From NCBI RefSeq assembly GCF_001905735.1, contig NZ_LISW01000010.1, positions 264,591-328,590 of the forward strand: DNA of 64,000 nt, in the 5' to 3' direction. The notes under the pieces were generated by a model. It was not told the origin of the DNA. It ran no database searches and saw only the letters and a program-made list of their open reading frames with translations. The stretch comes from Streptomyces sp. CB01249 (GTDB lineage: Bacteria > Actinomycetota > Actinomycetes > Streptomycetales > Streptomycetaceae). How positions within the stretch are numbered: position 1 is the first letter of the stretch; each line of letters starts with the position of its first letter. The translations under genes were made by a program, and so were the position numbers. Below are positions 1 to 10,069 of this stretch, one piece after another.

Positions 1-2415
1 GCTGGAAGGCCCCGTAGTCGGCGGTGCGGTCGATCCGCCACATCTTCTGGTCCGGCAGGTCGGCGAGCTGCGGGGCGTAGGCGAACCCGGCCAGGGCCAG
101 CAGCCCGAACCAGCAGCCCGAACCAGCAGCCCGAAGACAATGTCGCTGTAGGAGGCGGTGTCGGTGACGATCATCTCCGGACGCTTGCCACCGTCGCGGT
201 CGTAGAGGACGTCCAGCACGTACAGGGAGTCGCGCGGGGTGCCGGCCACGGCCTTCCCGCCCAGCCCGGCCGCCTGGTCGTTGATCATGTTCAGCCAGGT
301 GGCGCCGCCCCGGCGACCGAAGTACTTCGGGTTCGGCCTCGCGTACACGCTGGGGACGGGGACGACGAACCGCATCCCGTCGACCGAGGCGACCAGGCCC
401 CCGCCCCTTGCCTGGGCGAGCGGGATGCACTCCTGGTGCTCGATGAGGGCCGCGTTCGCGGCCCGGTAGGTCGCCAGAGCCGCAGGTACGTCTGGTCCAC
501 GTGGGACAACCGGCTGTACTTCAAGGCGTCCGCGCCGCCCATCACCGGGGTGTAGACGACGTTGCGGCCGCGGGCGACCAGCAGCCCGGCGATCGTGACG
601 CGCAGGTCCTTCAGCCTTGCCTCGCCGCCGGTGACCGAGGTGAAGGCCTGGTCGGCGCCGGTCCAGGACATCACCTCCAGCAGCACCTCGGGCAGGTCCA
701 CCCGGGGCAGCATCGCGTTCACCGCGGCCCGGAGGTCGAGGAGGGAGGCCGGTTCGGGCTCCGGCTCCAGGGCAGCGAAGCGAAGGCGGCCGTCGTCGTC
801 GAAGACGATCTGCGCGTTGTCCGGGCAGGTGCAGCGAGGCCAGCACAGTCGGGCGGGCCTGCTGCCACGCCTCACCCGCCAGCAGCTTCGCCCGCGGGTC
901 GCCCCACTTCGAGGAGTTGCGGGCAAAGACCTGCTTGCTGCGCAGCATCCGGTGCAGCTGCTCCAGCACGCAGAACGTGTACGCCTTCCAGTCCACCGTC
1001 CCCGACTCCAGGTGCGACGCCGCCAGCACCAGGCGTCGCCACGAGCCGCCCAGCAGGGCGGTGTCGATCTCGGCGGGTCCGACCTTCTTGCGCCCCATCA
1101 GCTCCGGCAGCGACAACAGCGCGCCCAGCACCGGCTCGCCCTCCGGGGTGGCGTCGAAGTCCACCACGGTGACCAGCAGCTTCAGGAACGGCCGGACCGT
1201 GCCGAACCGGTTGATCAGCATGGCACGCCATGCCTCGTCCGCATCCGAGTCCAGGGGCGGGGTCAGCTCGAACAGCGCGGCGATCGCCGCGGCCAGCTCG
1301 TGGCGGGGCACCACCTGCTCGATCGCCGCCCACATCGCCTCCAGGCTCCACCTTCGGCCGCGTGATCTCCCCGGTGTCGGTGTCGACCTGCTCGCTGGTG
1401 GTGTCGAACACGACCTGGAACGCGGTCGCCAGCTTCGCCGACGCCCGCTCCACCCGCGGCAGCGTCTTCAGCTTCTCCTTCGCGCTCTCCCGCTCCGCCC
1501 TCGCCAGCAGCTTCGTCGCGATCAGCACCTCCAGCAGGTCCAGCGCGTCGTCCACCGCCCGCGAGGTCAGGTAGACGGTGGTGGCCAGCAGCGTCGCCAG
1601 CCGACGCGCGTCGGAGTGCCGGCGCAGCAGCGACGCCTTCCCGTCCACCCCGTACCGCGACAGCTCCGCCAGACGCCGGGGCGGTATACCCAACACGTCC
1701 ACGGCGCCCATCCCGAGCGCGGCGATCTCCTCCGCCCGCTCCAGGGCCCGCTTCATCTGCGGGCCCGACACCCGCACCGGGCCCCGGCGCAGCCGGTCCA
1801 GCTCCGAGACCCGCTCACCCGGCGGCACCGTCAGCAGCGAGTCCAGCACCGCCCGCTGCCCCAGCCCGAGCATCCCGTACAGGGTGTCCCACAGCCGCTG
1901 GTTCGCCGCCTCCCGTACCGAGGCCACCAGCCGCGTCAGCGTCGTCACCCCCGGCAGCAGCACCCGGCCCTCGCGCAGCCACCCGGCCGCCGCGTCGAAC
2001 AACGCCTTCGGCCCGTCCCCCGTCGTCCACGCCCCCGCGTCCAGCCACCCCGCCAGCTCCTCGCGGACCTCCGCGAAGTCCCGCCAACCCCCGGCCTCCT
2101 GGATCTCCCCGCATGCGTACGGGCCGTACCGTCCCGCTCGCCGTACAGCTTCAGGCACGAGGCGCCCTCGATCTCCAACTGCCCGGCCAGATACTCCGCC
2201 ACCTCCGCCAGCACCTGCCGTGGGTCCGGCATGAACCGCACGCTCGTGAGCTGGACCGCGTACCCGAGCCGGTTGTGCGACCGCCGCTTCGCCTGCACCG
2301 CCTCCCGGTCCGCGTCGTCCAGGAAGAAGTACCGCTCCAGCTCCGCCCGCGAGGGCACCTCATGGAACGCCCCGTACCGGACCGCCTGCTCATCCGTCAG
2401 GAACTCGACCGCCAC
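1..2415 (-). pseudogene. tnpA: Tn3-family transposase, decayed and cut by the window edge
   Basis: Three reverse-strand frames line up end to end as one Tn3-type transposase. The N-terminal part runs from a GTG at 2415 (MAVEFLTDEQAVRYGAF). The middle part (AEVREELAGWLDAG to about TGEITRPKVE) lies in a second frame, and the catalytic part (TGADQAFTSVTGGEARLKDL) in a third. The frame changes near 2109 (a GGGG run), near 1345, near 840 and near 480, and a 13-bp triplication at 97-135 shifts it again. The family is normally one uninterrupted chain of about 1000 residues, so this copy cannot make an active DDE transposase. The C-terminus lies outside the window. The family call is secure; the exact shift points are read by eye and some could be sequencing errors. 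Confidence 0.85.
97..135. repeat. 13-bp tandem triplication inside the transposase pseudogene
   Basis: The unit ccagcagcccgaa is repeated three times without interruption. Two extra copies add 26 bp, which is not a multiple of three, so the expansion itself breaks the transposase frame. Confidence 0.9.
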
Positions 2416-2436
2416 AACAAGTCTCCGAAGATCGAA

Positions 2437-2474
2437 AACAACGACCCACGAAGGCTCTGACGCTCAATCACCCC
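2437..2474. repeat. Putative terminal inverted repeat of the Tn3-family element
   Basis: Read on the minus strand the segment begins GGGGTGATTGAGCGTCAGAG, about 60 bp outside the transposase start. Tn3-family ends are usually 38 bp, begin GGGG and lie just outside tnpA, so position and sequence fit. The partner repeat is outside the window, so the boundary at 2474 is inferred. Confidence 0.45.
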
Positions 2475-2930
2475 AGGTCAAAACGCCAAAACACCCGACG
2501 AACGCCTAGCACACGATCTGACACGGATGTTCCTCAGCCCCCCGTCTACCGCCGGGGCGACTCCACGCCACGCTACGCGGCCGACGCCGACGGTCTGGCC
2601 CGCAAGCCCCTGGCGCTGCGCGAGTCCCTCGAAGGGGAGCGCAACCGTCCCTGGACGCCCGAGGAGACCCACGACTTCCTCACCGTACAGAGGAAGCTCC
2701 GCGACGACTTGGGCCCGGAGTTCAGCCCCCAGCTCGACCGGATCGACGCCCTCGCACGCCCGCTCCTGGCCCACTCCTCCTCCGGGCCCCGCACATCGGC
2801 CGCTCGCTCCCGCAGCACCGCAGCCGCGAGGCGGCTCCCGGGCACCGGACCAGCTGCCGGCCAGACCGACAGGCAGGCTCCCGCGCACAAACGCCAGGGC
2901 CCCGAGCAACCGCGCGGCCGCAACAAGTAG
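2475..2930 (+). pseudogene. 5'-truncated reading frame next to the transposon end
   Basis: A plus-strand frame ending at the stop at 2928-2930 stays open leftward, without a start codon, exactly to the presumed transposon boundary. Its first half has ordinary protein composition (ADADGLARKPLALRESLEGE and WTPEETHDFLTVQRKLRDDL) and its last third is a basic, low-complexity tail ending RGRNK. This is what remains when an insertion removes a gene's 5' end. I do not recognise the family. The tail of a mobilisation or relaxase protein would fit the conjugation context, but nothing in the sequence proves it. Confidence 0.4.
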
Positions 2931-3247
2931 TACGCCTCCGTGACTGGTGCGGCGGTGCCTCACCGCTCCCCCGCCTACCCGCCTCTCGTACGAACGGAGC
3001 ACCGAGAAACACTCACCCTTGAAGGAGCCTCAGAAGAGTTCGAGCGTGCGCTCCTCGCCCTGTTCGCCGCGCATCGCCCGAATTGATCCGGCCTGCTGAC
3101 ACCGGCTGGACCGGCGACCGTACGGAACGCTATCGGCGCTCCCTGCCCAGCGGCGCCCGGCCCTTCGCCCGGCTCGTCGTGGTCGACGGTGATGGCCCGC
3201 CGCCCCCGGGCGTTCAGCCCGCCCGCAGGTCAGCCTCCGCCGGTACT
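2931..3247. other. Gene-poor stretch
   Basis: I see no convincing coding frame, promoter or repeat here. Short open frames on both strands lack coherent composition and a ribosome-binding site. It separates the truncated frame from the conjugation operon's 3' end. Confidence 0.5.
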
Positions 3248-3811
3248 TCAGTCCGCAACGTGCGTCCAAGCGCTGGGAACCACACTGGGCAGGCGGTGCT
3301 CGATGCGGTGTTCGCCCTTGACGCACCCGGCGAACGGGCCGGTGGACGCTCTTAGCTCGCGCAGGGCGGGGTCCAGGTGATCGCGGTGCCAGACAGAGGG
3401 GCCGGTGTATCCGCAGGATGCCGGGTCGGTGAGCTCCTGCCAGGCCAGCCATGCAGCGTGGAGGCGGGCGACGGCCACCGTGTGCTCGAACCACAGGTGG
3501 CACCAGCGGGCGTCGGCCGACGGCTCTGCGAGGTAGCCGGGGACGAGTACGCCCTCGACCCATTCGATCAGGCCGCGCAGCTCGTCGTCGTACTCGGGGG
3601 TATCGAGCAGCAGGATGAACGGCGGGTACTGCGCCTCTTCCTCCTCGGCCTCATCGCCGGTGTCCGTTGGCCCCACCTCCTCGATGGCACCCTCGGTCAG
3701 GGTCTCGACCAAGGCGGTGAGTTGGGCGAGCTGGGCTTTGACGTCTCCGATGTCCTCGAACGTCCCAACCGGCACGTCGAGCTGCGGGCTGTCATCGGAT
3801 TCAACGGGCAT
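3248..3811 (-). CDS. DUF4913-type protein at the end of the conjugation operon
   Basis: The 187-residue protein has an acidic N-terminal third (about 20-60) with a likely coiled coil (IGDVKAQLAQLTALVETL), then a tryptophan-rich domain (RGLIEWVEGVLVPGY, ARWCHLWFEHTVAVARLHAAW, VWHRDHLDPALREL). This arrangement is typical of DUF4913 proteins found beside TraG/VirD4 coupling proteins in Streptomyces mobile elements; their biochemical role is unknown. Its start overlaps the end of the VirD4-like gene by 11 nt, so it is probably translated last from the same operon. The family call rests on recognised motifs and context, not on a search. Confidence 0.65.
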   Translation of the reverse strand: MPVESDDSPQLDVPVGTFEDIGDVKAQLAQLTALVETLTEGAIEEVGPTDTGDEAEEEEAQYPPFILLLDTPEYDDELRGLIEWVEGVLVPGYLAEPSADARWCHLWFEHTVAVARLHAAWLAWQELTDPASCGYTGPSVWHRDHLDPALRELRASTGPFAGCVKGEHRIEHRLPSVVPSAWTHVAD

Positions 3812-5540
3812 CGCGGGCCGCCTTCCGGTCCTCGTAGGCCACGACCGCGCGCTTGGTGATGGCGGCTTCCTCGTAGCGCATCTGCGGGCCGATGTGCGCC
3901 ATCGCCTTCTCCTCGTACCAGGGCCGCAGAGCGATCTGCGCGACCGGCATGCCGGTGGCCAGCAGGAGGGCTGTGCCCTTGCGCATGGCGCGGATCTCGG
4001 CCGGGTCGAGCACCTGCTCGCGCTGCTCGGACCAGCTGTGGCTGCCGCCGTCCTTGCCCTTGGAGTACGAGCCGCGCTCCACGAAGTGCGCGCCGGTCAG
4101 GCTGCTGATGTCCTGGGCGAATTTCGCGTCATCGATCCCGACGCCGATGATCTTCTTCGTGCCGGCCGACCACATCGCGTCCATGCCGACCTCGCCCCAC
4201 GCCTTCACTCCCTGGCGGTAGGACTGGAGGATCACGAACGGGGTGATCCCCCGGCTGCCGAGGTGGCTGTAGAGGTCGGGAAGGTCGCCGATCTTGCAGA
4301 TGTTCGCGGCTTCGTCCAGGACGGCACGCATCGGCTCAGGCAGGCGGCCGCCGTGGCGCTCGCCCGCCTCGGTGCCCGCCGTGAAAACCGCGTCGGCAAC
4401 AGCCGCGACGAGGGCGCTCGACGGCCCGCCCTTCTTGCTCAACAGGTACAGGGTGTCCTTGCTCGTCGCGAAGGCCTCGGGGTCGAACCGGGTCCGGTGC
4501 TTGTCCGGGGTAACCCACGCGAGGACCTTCTCGTCCCGCAAGGCGCTCATGGCCGTGCGCGCGTTCTGGTAGATCCCGGACTGCGTTTCCTCGGCAATGT
4601 TGATCGAGGAGTCGACCTGCTCGGCAAGCACGGGCTCGTGCTCGTAGAGGACGCGCAGCGGAGCCTTCTCCTTCGGATCGGCCAGCCACTGCATGACCTC
4701 ACGGACGGTCGCTCCCTCCCACCAGGCGGCCCGGAAGAGGCCGGTGAGGAGGTCTCCGGCGGCCTGGGACCAGAAGGGGTCTCCCTGTTCGCTGGTGATC
4801 TGGTTGACGAAGTGAGTGGCGAGGCGTTCGGCACCTTCCAGAGTCTCGGCCTGGGCGACCAGGTCGACCCACACCTCGCGCTCGGCTTGGGCGACGCCCT
4901 GTGTGTCGAACAGGAAGGTCGTGCCGACGCGTGCCCGCGAGCCCCGGGTCGCGGCGTAGACGTCGGCCTTGTTCGACGTCATGAGCAGGGCGCCGGGTGC
5001 TTCCTCCGCGACGGGGATGGCCAGCGCCGTCGACTTGCCGGCGCGGGGGGCCATGATGGCAATGAAGGTGTCCTCGTCGCTGCCCCGCAGTTCGACGCTC
5101 GAGGGCAGATGGTCGCCGAGGAGCACGCCTCGGTCCCGGGCCGCCAGCTTCTTCGGTGCGGTGCCCTTCAGCGAGGCCCGAAGTCGAGTCGCGGTGATGG
5201 CGGCGTGCTTCGGCGTCAGCTCCCGGACCTGGTGCAGCGTGGCCAAGCTGCTCGGATTACGGAACCATCGGAAGGCCCAGCGCAGCCCCCAGACGATGAA
5301 GGCGACGACGGCGAGGTCGGCGACGGTGGCTCCGACGAGGGAGGCTGTCTGCGAGTGCGGCCACACCGCGGCCCAGTCGCCGACCATGCGGTAGATGGTG
5401 AGCGGGGAGGCGGGGGCCGCCTCGTCGCCGGTGAGTACGGCGCCGGCGGCCGCCCCGGCCCAGCTGGACGCGGACAGGACCACCGCCCCGCCGAAGACGG
5501 TGCCGGCCAGGGCCCACATCCGGTCGTTCTCCGTCATCAT
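3801..5540 (-). CDS. VirD4/TraG-like type IV coupling ATPase
   Basis: The 579-residue protein has two N-terminal hydrophobic segments (about 8-36 and 66-92), a Walker A loop APRAGKST at 164-171, and a Walker B-like segment MRAVLDEAANI. A TraM-recognition style C-terminal part follows (FVILQSYRQGVKAWGEVGMDAMW). Coupling proteins bring the DNA-relaxase complex to the secretion channel at the membrane. I start at the ATGATG at 5535-5540, preceded by an AGGGGG ribosome site; the upstream ATPase gene overlaps it by 4 nt, implying coupled translation. An upstream extension lacks coding character. Confidence in the ATPase family is high. Confidence 0.85.
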   Translation of the reverse strand: MMTENDRMWALAGTVFGGAVVLSASSWAGAAAGAVLTGDEAAPASPLTIYRMVGDWAAVWPHSQTASLVGATVADLAVVAFIVWGLRWAFRWFRNPSSLATLHQVRELTPKHAAITATRLRASLKGTAPKKLAARDRGVLLGDHLPSSVELRGSDEDTFIAIMAPRAGKSTALAIPVAEEAPGALLMTSNKADVYAATRGSRARVGTTFLFDTQGVAQAEREVWVDLVAQAETLEGAERLATHFVNQITSEQGDPFWSQAAGDLLTGLFRAAWWEGATVREVMQWLADPKEKAPLRVLYEHEPVLAEQVDSSINIAEETQSGIYQNARTAMSALRDEKVLAWVTPDKHRTRFDPEAFATSKDTLYLLSKKGGPSSALVAAVADAVFTAGTEAGERHGGRLPEPMRAVLDEAANICKIGDLPDLYSHLGSRGITPFVILQSYRQGVKAWGEVGMDAMWSAGTKKIIGVGIDDAKFAQDISSLTGAHFVERGSYSKGKDGGSHSWSEQREQVLDPAEIRAMRKGTALLLATGMPVAQIALRPWYEEKAMAHIGPQMRYEEAAITKRAVVAYEDRKAARDAR

Positions 5541-7132
5541 CTGCTGCCGCCCCCTGTGGTCTTCCTGCGCCGGTTGGTGTCCGTCCGGTACAGGCGCTGC
5601 TCGGTCTTGGTCAGGTCCAGCGAGGCCGCGATGCCCGGCCTGGTCCCCACCTTGATCAGGTACTTGCCGCGGCCCGGGTGGCGCACGCCCTCGTCCTCGG
5701 GCGGCCGGGCCGGGTTCTCCTCGCCGTCGTAGGAGAGGGGGTCGATGTCCAGGCCCGTGGAGGTCGCCGACGACCAAGAGCCGATCATCATGACCTCCTG
5801 CTCGGTCAGCTGCCGTTTGCCGGTGACACGACGGAGCTCCTCCTCGCTGGAGGCGCCGATCACCCAGGTGTCGCACCGGTCCATCAGACCGCGGGCCTTG
5901 GCCCGGTCGGTCTCGGTCGGCAGCGCCTCGACATCGAGCAGCGAGTGCGTGACGTAGATCGTCACGTCGTCCGTGGTGCGGTTGAGGCGGCTGATGGCGT
6001 CCATCGCATCGACCAGGCCCGGACCACTTCGCAGGGCCCGCCACATCTCATCCATCGGCAGCACAAGGGACCGGTCCATCATGCCGATGCTTCGGGCGGA
6101 GTCGATCGCGGAGTAGGTGTACGCCCACGTCGCGATCATGCCCGCGCTGACGACGTCGTTCCCTCGGGCTCGCAGGGCGGAGATGTCCACGGACACGGCC
6201 GGTGCGGAAATGTCCAGCGGTGTGGTCGTCGGTCCGTCGAACAGGCCCTTGAGCGGGCCGCCGATCAGGTTGTCGAGCCCGGCAATCGCCGACCGGGTCA
6301 GGTCCTGGTACCGCTCCCCCTGCGCGGCCAGCTTCGTACGCAGTTCCTCCGGGGCCAGGCGCAGGACTTGGACGACGTCGGCGACGACGGGGTCGCTGCC
6401 GGGCGTCTGCGCGGCGGAGGCGACCTGCACAGCGGTGTCCAGCGCGGATCGTTCGATCTCGTTGGGCGCCCTGCCGAGCCCGTGCTTGGTCGACAGCAGC
6501 GCGACCAGGGTCTCCAGGCGGCGGCCATTGAGGACGTCGAGCAGGGCCTCGCGGCGCTCGACGGACAGCGACTGAGCGCGCCCCTTCAGCGGACCGGAGT
6601 CGAGCGGGTTCAGGCGGCCGATGCCGTCACCGATGCGGACGACGCTGCCGCCGAGTTCGCTGATCAGGGTGGAGTACTCGCCCTTGACGTCGCCGGGCAC
6701 GCACACCATGTGCCCGTACGCCGAGTAGACGAGGCAGATCCGCTTGACGAGCGCCGACTTGCCGGCGCCGGGCTGGGACATGACCCACACCCCGGGGTTC
6801 GTCGTCAGGCGGCCGGTCCAGCCGGAGGGGTCTATGCAGACCAGCTCACCGGTCAGGACGTCGCGACCGACGGGCACTCCGCGCGGGGGGAGACCGGCGC
6901 CGAGCAGGAAGGGGTAGATGCCGGCGGACTGCTGGGTCGGGCCGGTGTAGACGGTGCCCCGGTCCTCGACGGGGGCCCGGCCCCCGAACCGGCCGCCCCA
7001 CCCCAGCCTCGGGGCGAAACGGGCCCGCCGGGCCTTCGCGGTACGGCGCTCGTCCCGACTCGGGCGCACGTCGGCCTGCTCGACCACGCGTCGAGGAGTG
7101 GTCACCTCCGGCGCCTTCGGCTTCCGCGCCAT
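5537..7132 (-). CDS. VirB4/TraC-like conjugation ATPase
   Basis: The 531-residue protein starts MARKPKAPEV. After a basic, proline-rich N-terminus (1-60) comes a nucleotide-binding core with Walker A SQPGAGKSALVKR (GAGKS about 122-126), then VPGDVKGEYSTLISELGG and a Walker B-like SLVLPMDEMW. VTHSLLDVEALP is followed by the C-terminal GSWSSATSTGLDIDPL. In T4SS machines VirB4 ATPases power pilus and channel assembly at the inner membrane. The start lies 2 nt after the preceding stop, and its end overlaps the VirD4-like gene by 4 nt, so the two ATPases are one translational unit. Confidence 0.82.
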   Translation of the reverse strand: MARKPKAPEVTTPRRVVEQADVRPSRDERRTAKARRARFAPRLGWGGRFGGRAPVEDRGTVYTGPTQQSAGIYPFLLGAGLPPRGVPVGRDVLTGELVCIDPSGWTGRLTTNPGVWVMSQPGAGKSALVKRICLVYSAYGHMVCVPGDVKGEYSTLISELGGSVVRIGDGIGRLNPLDSGPLKGRAQSLSVERREALLDVLNGRRLETLVALLSTKHGLGRAPNEIERSALDTAVQVASAAQTPGSDPVVADVVQVLRLAPEELRTKLAAQGERYQDLTRSAIAGLDNLIGGPLKGLFDGPTTTPLDISAPAVSVDISALRARGNDVVSAGMIATWAYTYSAIDSARSIGMMDRSLVLPMDEMWRALRSGPGLVDAMDAISRLNRTTDDVTIYVTHSLLDVEALPTETDRAKARGLMDRCDTWVIGASSEEELRRVTGKRQLTEQEVMMIGSWSSATSTGLDIDPLSYDGEENPARPPEDEGVRHPGRGKYLIKVGTRPGIAASLDLTKTEQRLYRTDTNRRRKTTGGGSR

Positions 7133-7134
7133 GC

Positions 7135-8589
7135 TCAGTCCTTCACGAGGGGGTTGTAGCCCAGCGGGAGCCCGGCCGCGAAGACGGCGGCCTGAGCCCC
7201 GTAGGCGGGCCGCATGCGGATCCCGCGCGTCGACTTGATGGCGCGCTCCATCTCCTGCCGGGCGGCGGGGAGTTCGGCGAGGTTGCGGGCGGTGACGGTC
7301 ACCATCAGCGTCCAGTCCACGACCTGGGACCCGGCAGCTACCTGGGCGGCCGCCTGTTCCGCCCGCTTCATGTCCGCCTTCTGCGACCACTTCGCCCGGC
7401 CCTTGATCTCGGCCGTGGCGGCCGCGCGGTTGTGGGCGTGGCTGATCTCCCGCTCCATCACCGCCTCCCCCTCCATCGGGTCCAGCGCCCGGTAGACGAG
7501 GGTGATCCGGCGCTGGTAACGGCCCGGGGCCAGCAGCGGCAGCAGCACGCTGTACGCGATCGAGCGGCGCGGCATCTCGCGCAGCACCCAGCTTGCCGAC
7601 ACCCCGCCATCGTGCGCGTAGGTCTCCCAGTCGTCGTCGGCGGCCTGCGGCCCGCACTCCGCCCACGACAGCTCACTGAACTCGCTGTCGCGGGCGTTAA
7701 AAACGGCCGGGTCGTACGCGGCGCGCACCAGGCGGCGCAGGTCGACGTCGGTCGCGCGGCGCTCGACGTCCGTGCCGCTGCCCGCCAGGTCGAGCGAGTC
7801 GACCACCTTCAGCGTCTCGGCAACCTGCTCGGCCAGGTCTGCCGGTGGGGCGGCGGAGGCGCCTGGGTCCACCGTGACCGACATCCACGGGGCCACGCTC
7901 GCCGTGGCCCGCGGGGTGGTCCGCACCAGCTCGTTGATCAGGTCCTTCGCGAGCTTCGGGGCCCCCGGGTCCTGACGCGCCCGCACATCGTCACCGAGCG
8001 CCTCCCCGGCGCCCGGGGTGATCTGGATGGTGATGCTCGCGCCCTTGATCTGCTCATCGGTACTCATCGCCTCCAGCACGGACGACCACGCCCGCAGGCG
8101 GCCCCGCACCGTGCCGGTCGGCGCCATCAGGCTGCCGCCCGGTGCCAGGAGCGTACTGATCGTCATCCGGCCCGTCGCACGGTCGTGGACGACGCCGACG
8201 GGCTTCCCGGTGGTCGGGTCATGCGCCTTGATCAGGGTGCTGCTCGCCCCCACTCCCGGCAGGTCCAGCGCGTACGGGTGCGGCAGCAGGAGCCTGCGGT
8301 ACGACGTCGCGTCGAACCGGCGCGCCCTGCGCCAGGCGAACTTGGCCCAGTAGTACGCGAGAGCGGGCATGCCGTGCCGCCGGGCCGCCGCCAGAGTGAT
8401 CACGAAGAAGGTCGGCGGGAGGGTGACGAACAGGGTGACCGGAGCCTGAGAGGCGATCACTCCCTCCGCCATCAGCACGAGGGCCGCGATGATCGTCCCG
8501 CCCTTGGACAGGCCGCCGACGCCGAAGGACCGGCGGACCCGGAACCCGGTCACCATCAGCGCCCCGGGCACGTCATGCGTCGTCGTCAT
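7135..8589 (-). CDS. SCO6880-type conjugation protein
   Basis: The protein is 484 residues from the ATG at 8589, chosen because GGAGG lies 5-9 nt upstream; a longer start adds residues with no good ribosome site. It has two hydrophobic helices near the N-terminus (IIAALVLMAEGVIASQA, LFVTLPPTFFVITLAAA) and a long cytoplasmic part with LPLLAPGRYQRRITLVYRAL and AARQEMERAIKSTRGIRMRP. This organisation matches the SCO6880 family, which lies directly upstream of VirB4-like ATPases in actinobacterial conjugation loci and probably supplies the N-terminal membrane and scaffold portion of a split VirB3/VirB4. It overlaps the preceding gene by 17 nt. Confidence 0.72.
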   Translation of the reverse strand: MTTTHDVPGALMVTGFRVRRSFGVGGLSKGGTIIAALVLMAEGVIASQAPVTLFVTLPPTFFVITLAAARRHGMPALAYYWAKFAWRRARRFDATSYRRLLLPHPYALDLPGVGASSTLIKAHDPTTGKPVGVVHDRATGRMTISTLLAPGGSLMAPTGTVRGRLRAWSSVLEAMSTDEQIKGASITIQITPGAGEALGDDVRARQDPGAPKLAKDLINELVRTTPRATASVAPWMSVTVDPGASAAPPADLAEQVAETLKVVDSLDLAGSGTDVERRATDVDLRRLVRAAYDPAVFNARDSEFSELSWAECGPQAADDDWETYAHDGGVSASWVLREMPRRSIAYSVLLPLLAPGRYQRRITLVYRALDPMEGEAVMEREISHAHNRAAATAEIKGRAKWSQKADMKRAEQAAAQVAAGSQVVDWTLMVTVTARNLAELPAARQEMERAIKSTRGIRMRPAYGAQAAVFAAGLPLGYNPLVKD

Positions 8590-10069
8590 TCCGGTCCTCC
8601 CCACCCATCTCTTCACCCGCGTTCTGGATCGCGTCGTTCACACCGTCCAGGACCTCGATGGCCACCCCCACCGGGCCCATCGAACCGCCCTTCACCGCCC
8701 CGTTCACGAGTCCTCCGTCCATATCTCCGGTCGGCTGCTCGGGGATCGGGGGAGTGGTGTCGTTACGCTGGCTGTGGTTGCGCAGACCTTCGCGCTCAGG
8801 CCCCTTGTCCGGGTCGTCCGGCGGGTCATCGGGGCCGGGCCCGGGAGGCCCAGGAGGCGGGTCGTCGGGGTTGTCGCCCATGTTCTTTTCGACCATCTGT
8901 GCGTGGCTCATCGGCGTGGCCGGCGGCGCACCCTCGCCGCCCTCGCCTCCGCCGCCGAACTTGCTGCCCAGGAAGTCGGCGGCCGCGCCGATCGCACCGC
9001 CCACTCCCCCGGAGCTCATCCCGGAACCGACCGCGTTGCCGAACGGGGCGAAAATCTTGGTCAGCGGACCGGGAGCCAGGACACCGAGGACGAGGGTCGC
9101 CACACCGCGCAGCCATTCCGCCAGGGTCTGCGACTTCCCGAACTCGGAGAAGCCCACGCAGATGATGATCGCGAGGATCGGCTTGTAGGTGATGATGACG
9201 AGCGCGGACGTGATCAGCTTCGGGGCCCACTGCCGCGTCGCGTCCCCGCCTGCCCTGCCCGCGGCGGCCACGGGCAGGAGCAGGGCGATGAACGGGATCG
9301 CCGACTGACGCAGGAAGATCACCACGAGCTGGATGAATCCCACCAGCAGGAGTACCACGACGATGCCCAGCACCGTCATGGGGTTCTGGACTCCCACCGG
9401 CAGCAGCGTCTCCATGACCCGCCAGTACGCCTCTTTGTTCTCCTCGAAGGTGACCTTAACCAGACCGGCCGTCAGCTCGTCACCAAGCTTCAGCATCAGC
9501 GCGAACATGGCCACGCCGATGGTGGACAGGAGCAGGTTCTCGCCCCATCCCACCGCGGCCCGCCCGAGGTGTTTGGCCTGCCCGGTGACCGCCATCTTCC
9601 CGAGCTGCCAGATCACCCCGCCGGCCGCGACCACCAGGCCCAGCCACATCAGCATCCCCGCGAGCGTGGCCTCGCCGTCCCACAGGCCCGTGGCCTTCAG
9701 GTCGACCGACGGCCCGATCAACGCGATCGTCAAAACCTTCTCGACAACCCATCTCGTCACGTCGGTCAGGGAATCGATCACGGGACCGAGCGCGCTGTCC
9801 TTGACTGCCTTCCAAGCCTCCTTGACCGCCTCCGCCCCGGAGTCGCCGACCTTCTCGCACAGGTCCCCGCCGGGCAGATCGCCGACCAGGGGGACGTCGA
9901 ACTTGTGGGCGAGCATGGCGCCACCGGCAGCCGGGCCGGACGCGAGGATGCAACCACCCTCGATGACGTCGTCCAGGCCGATATCGGCTGCTGCTGGCGG
10001 TGCCACCGAAACCGCCAGCCCGAGCATGGTGACCAGGGCGAGCAGGAACGAGAGGAGTCGGCGTGTCAC
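8573..10069 (-). CDS. VirB6/TrbL-like polytopic membrane protein
   Basis: The 498-residue protein opens with a signal-like segment (RRLLSFLLALVTMLGLAVSV, cleavable after about residue 28). Several membrane helices follow (GMLMWLGLVVAAGGVIWQL, VLGIVVVLLLVGFIQLVVIF, ALVIITYKPILAIIICVG, GVATLVLGVLAPGPL). The C-terminal 150 residues are a hydrophilic Gly/Pro/Asp-rich tail (about 380-430). VirB6/TrbL proteins form the inner-membrane channel of T4SS. Helix count, tail and position between the VirB8-like and SCO6880-type genes support the role; sequence motifs in this family are weak. The start overlaps the preceding gene by 4 nt. Confidence 0.65.
   Translation of the reverse strand: MTRRLLSFLLALVTMLGLAVSVAPPAAADIGLDDVIEGGCILASGPAAGGAMLAHKFDVPLVGDLPGGDLCEKVGDSGAEAVKEAWKAVKDSALGPVIDSLTDVTRWVVEKVLTIALIGPSVDLKATGLWDGEATLAGMLMWLGLVVAAGGVIWQLGKMAVTGQAKHLGRAAVGWGENLLLSTIGVAMFALMLKLGDELTAGLVKVTFEENKEAYWRVMETLLPVGVQNPMTVLGIVVVLLLVGFIQLVVIFLRQSAIPFIALLLPVAAAGRAGGDATRQWAPKLITSALVIITYKPILAIIICVGFSEFGKSQTLAEWLRGVATLVLGVLAPGPLTKIFAPFGNAVGSGMSSGGVGGAIGAAADFLGSKFGGGGEGGEGAPPATPMSHAQMVEKNMGDNPDDPPPGPPGPGPDDPPDDPDKGPEREGLRNHSQRNDTTPPIPEQPTGDMDGGLVNGAVKGGSMGPVGVAIEVLDGVNDAIQNAGEEMGGEDRNDDDA

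Noticed and set aside
2478..3012. Minus-strand open frames over the truncated gene
   Set aside because: Composition is Gly/Arg/Ala shadow-like; the plus-strand frame has better protein character.
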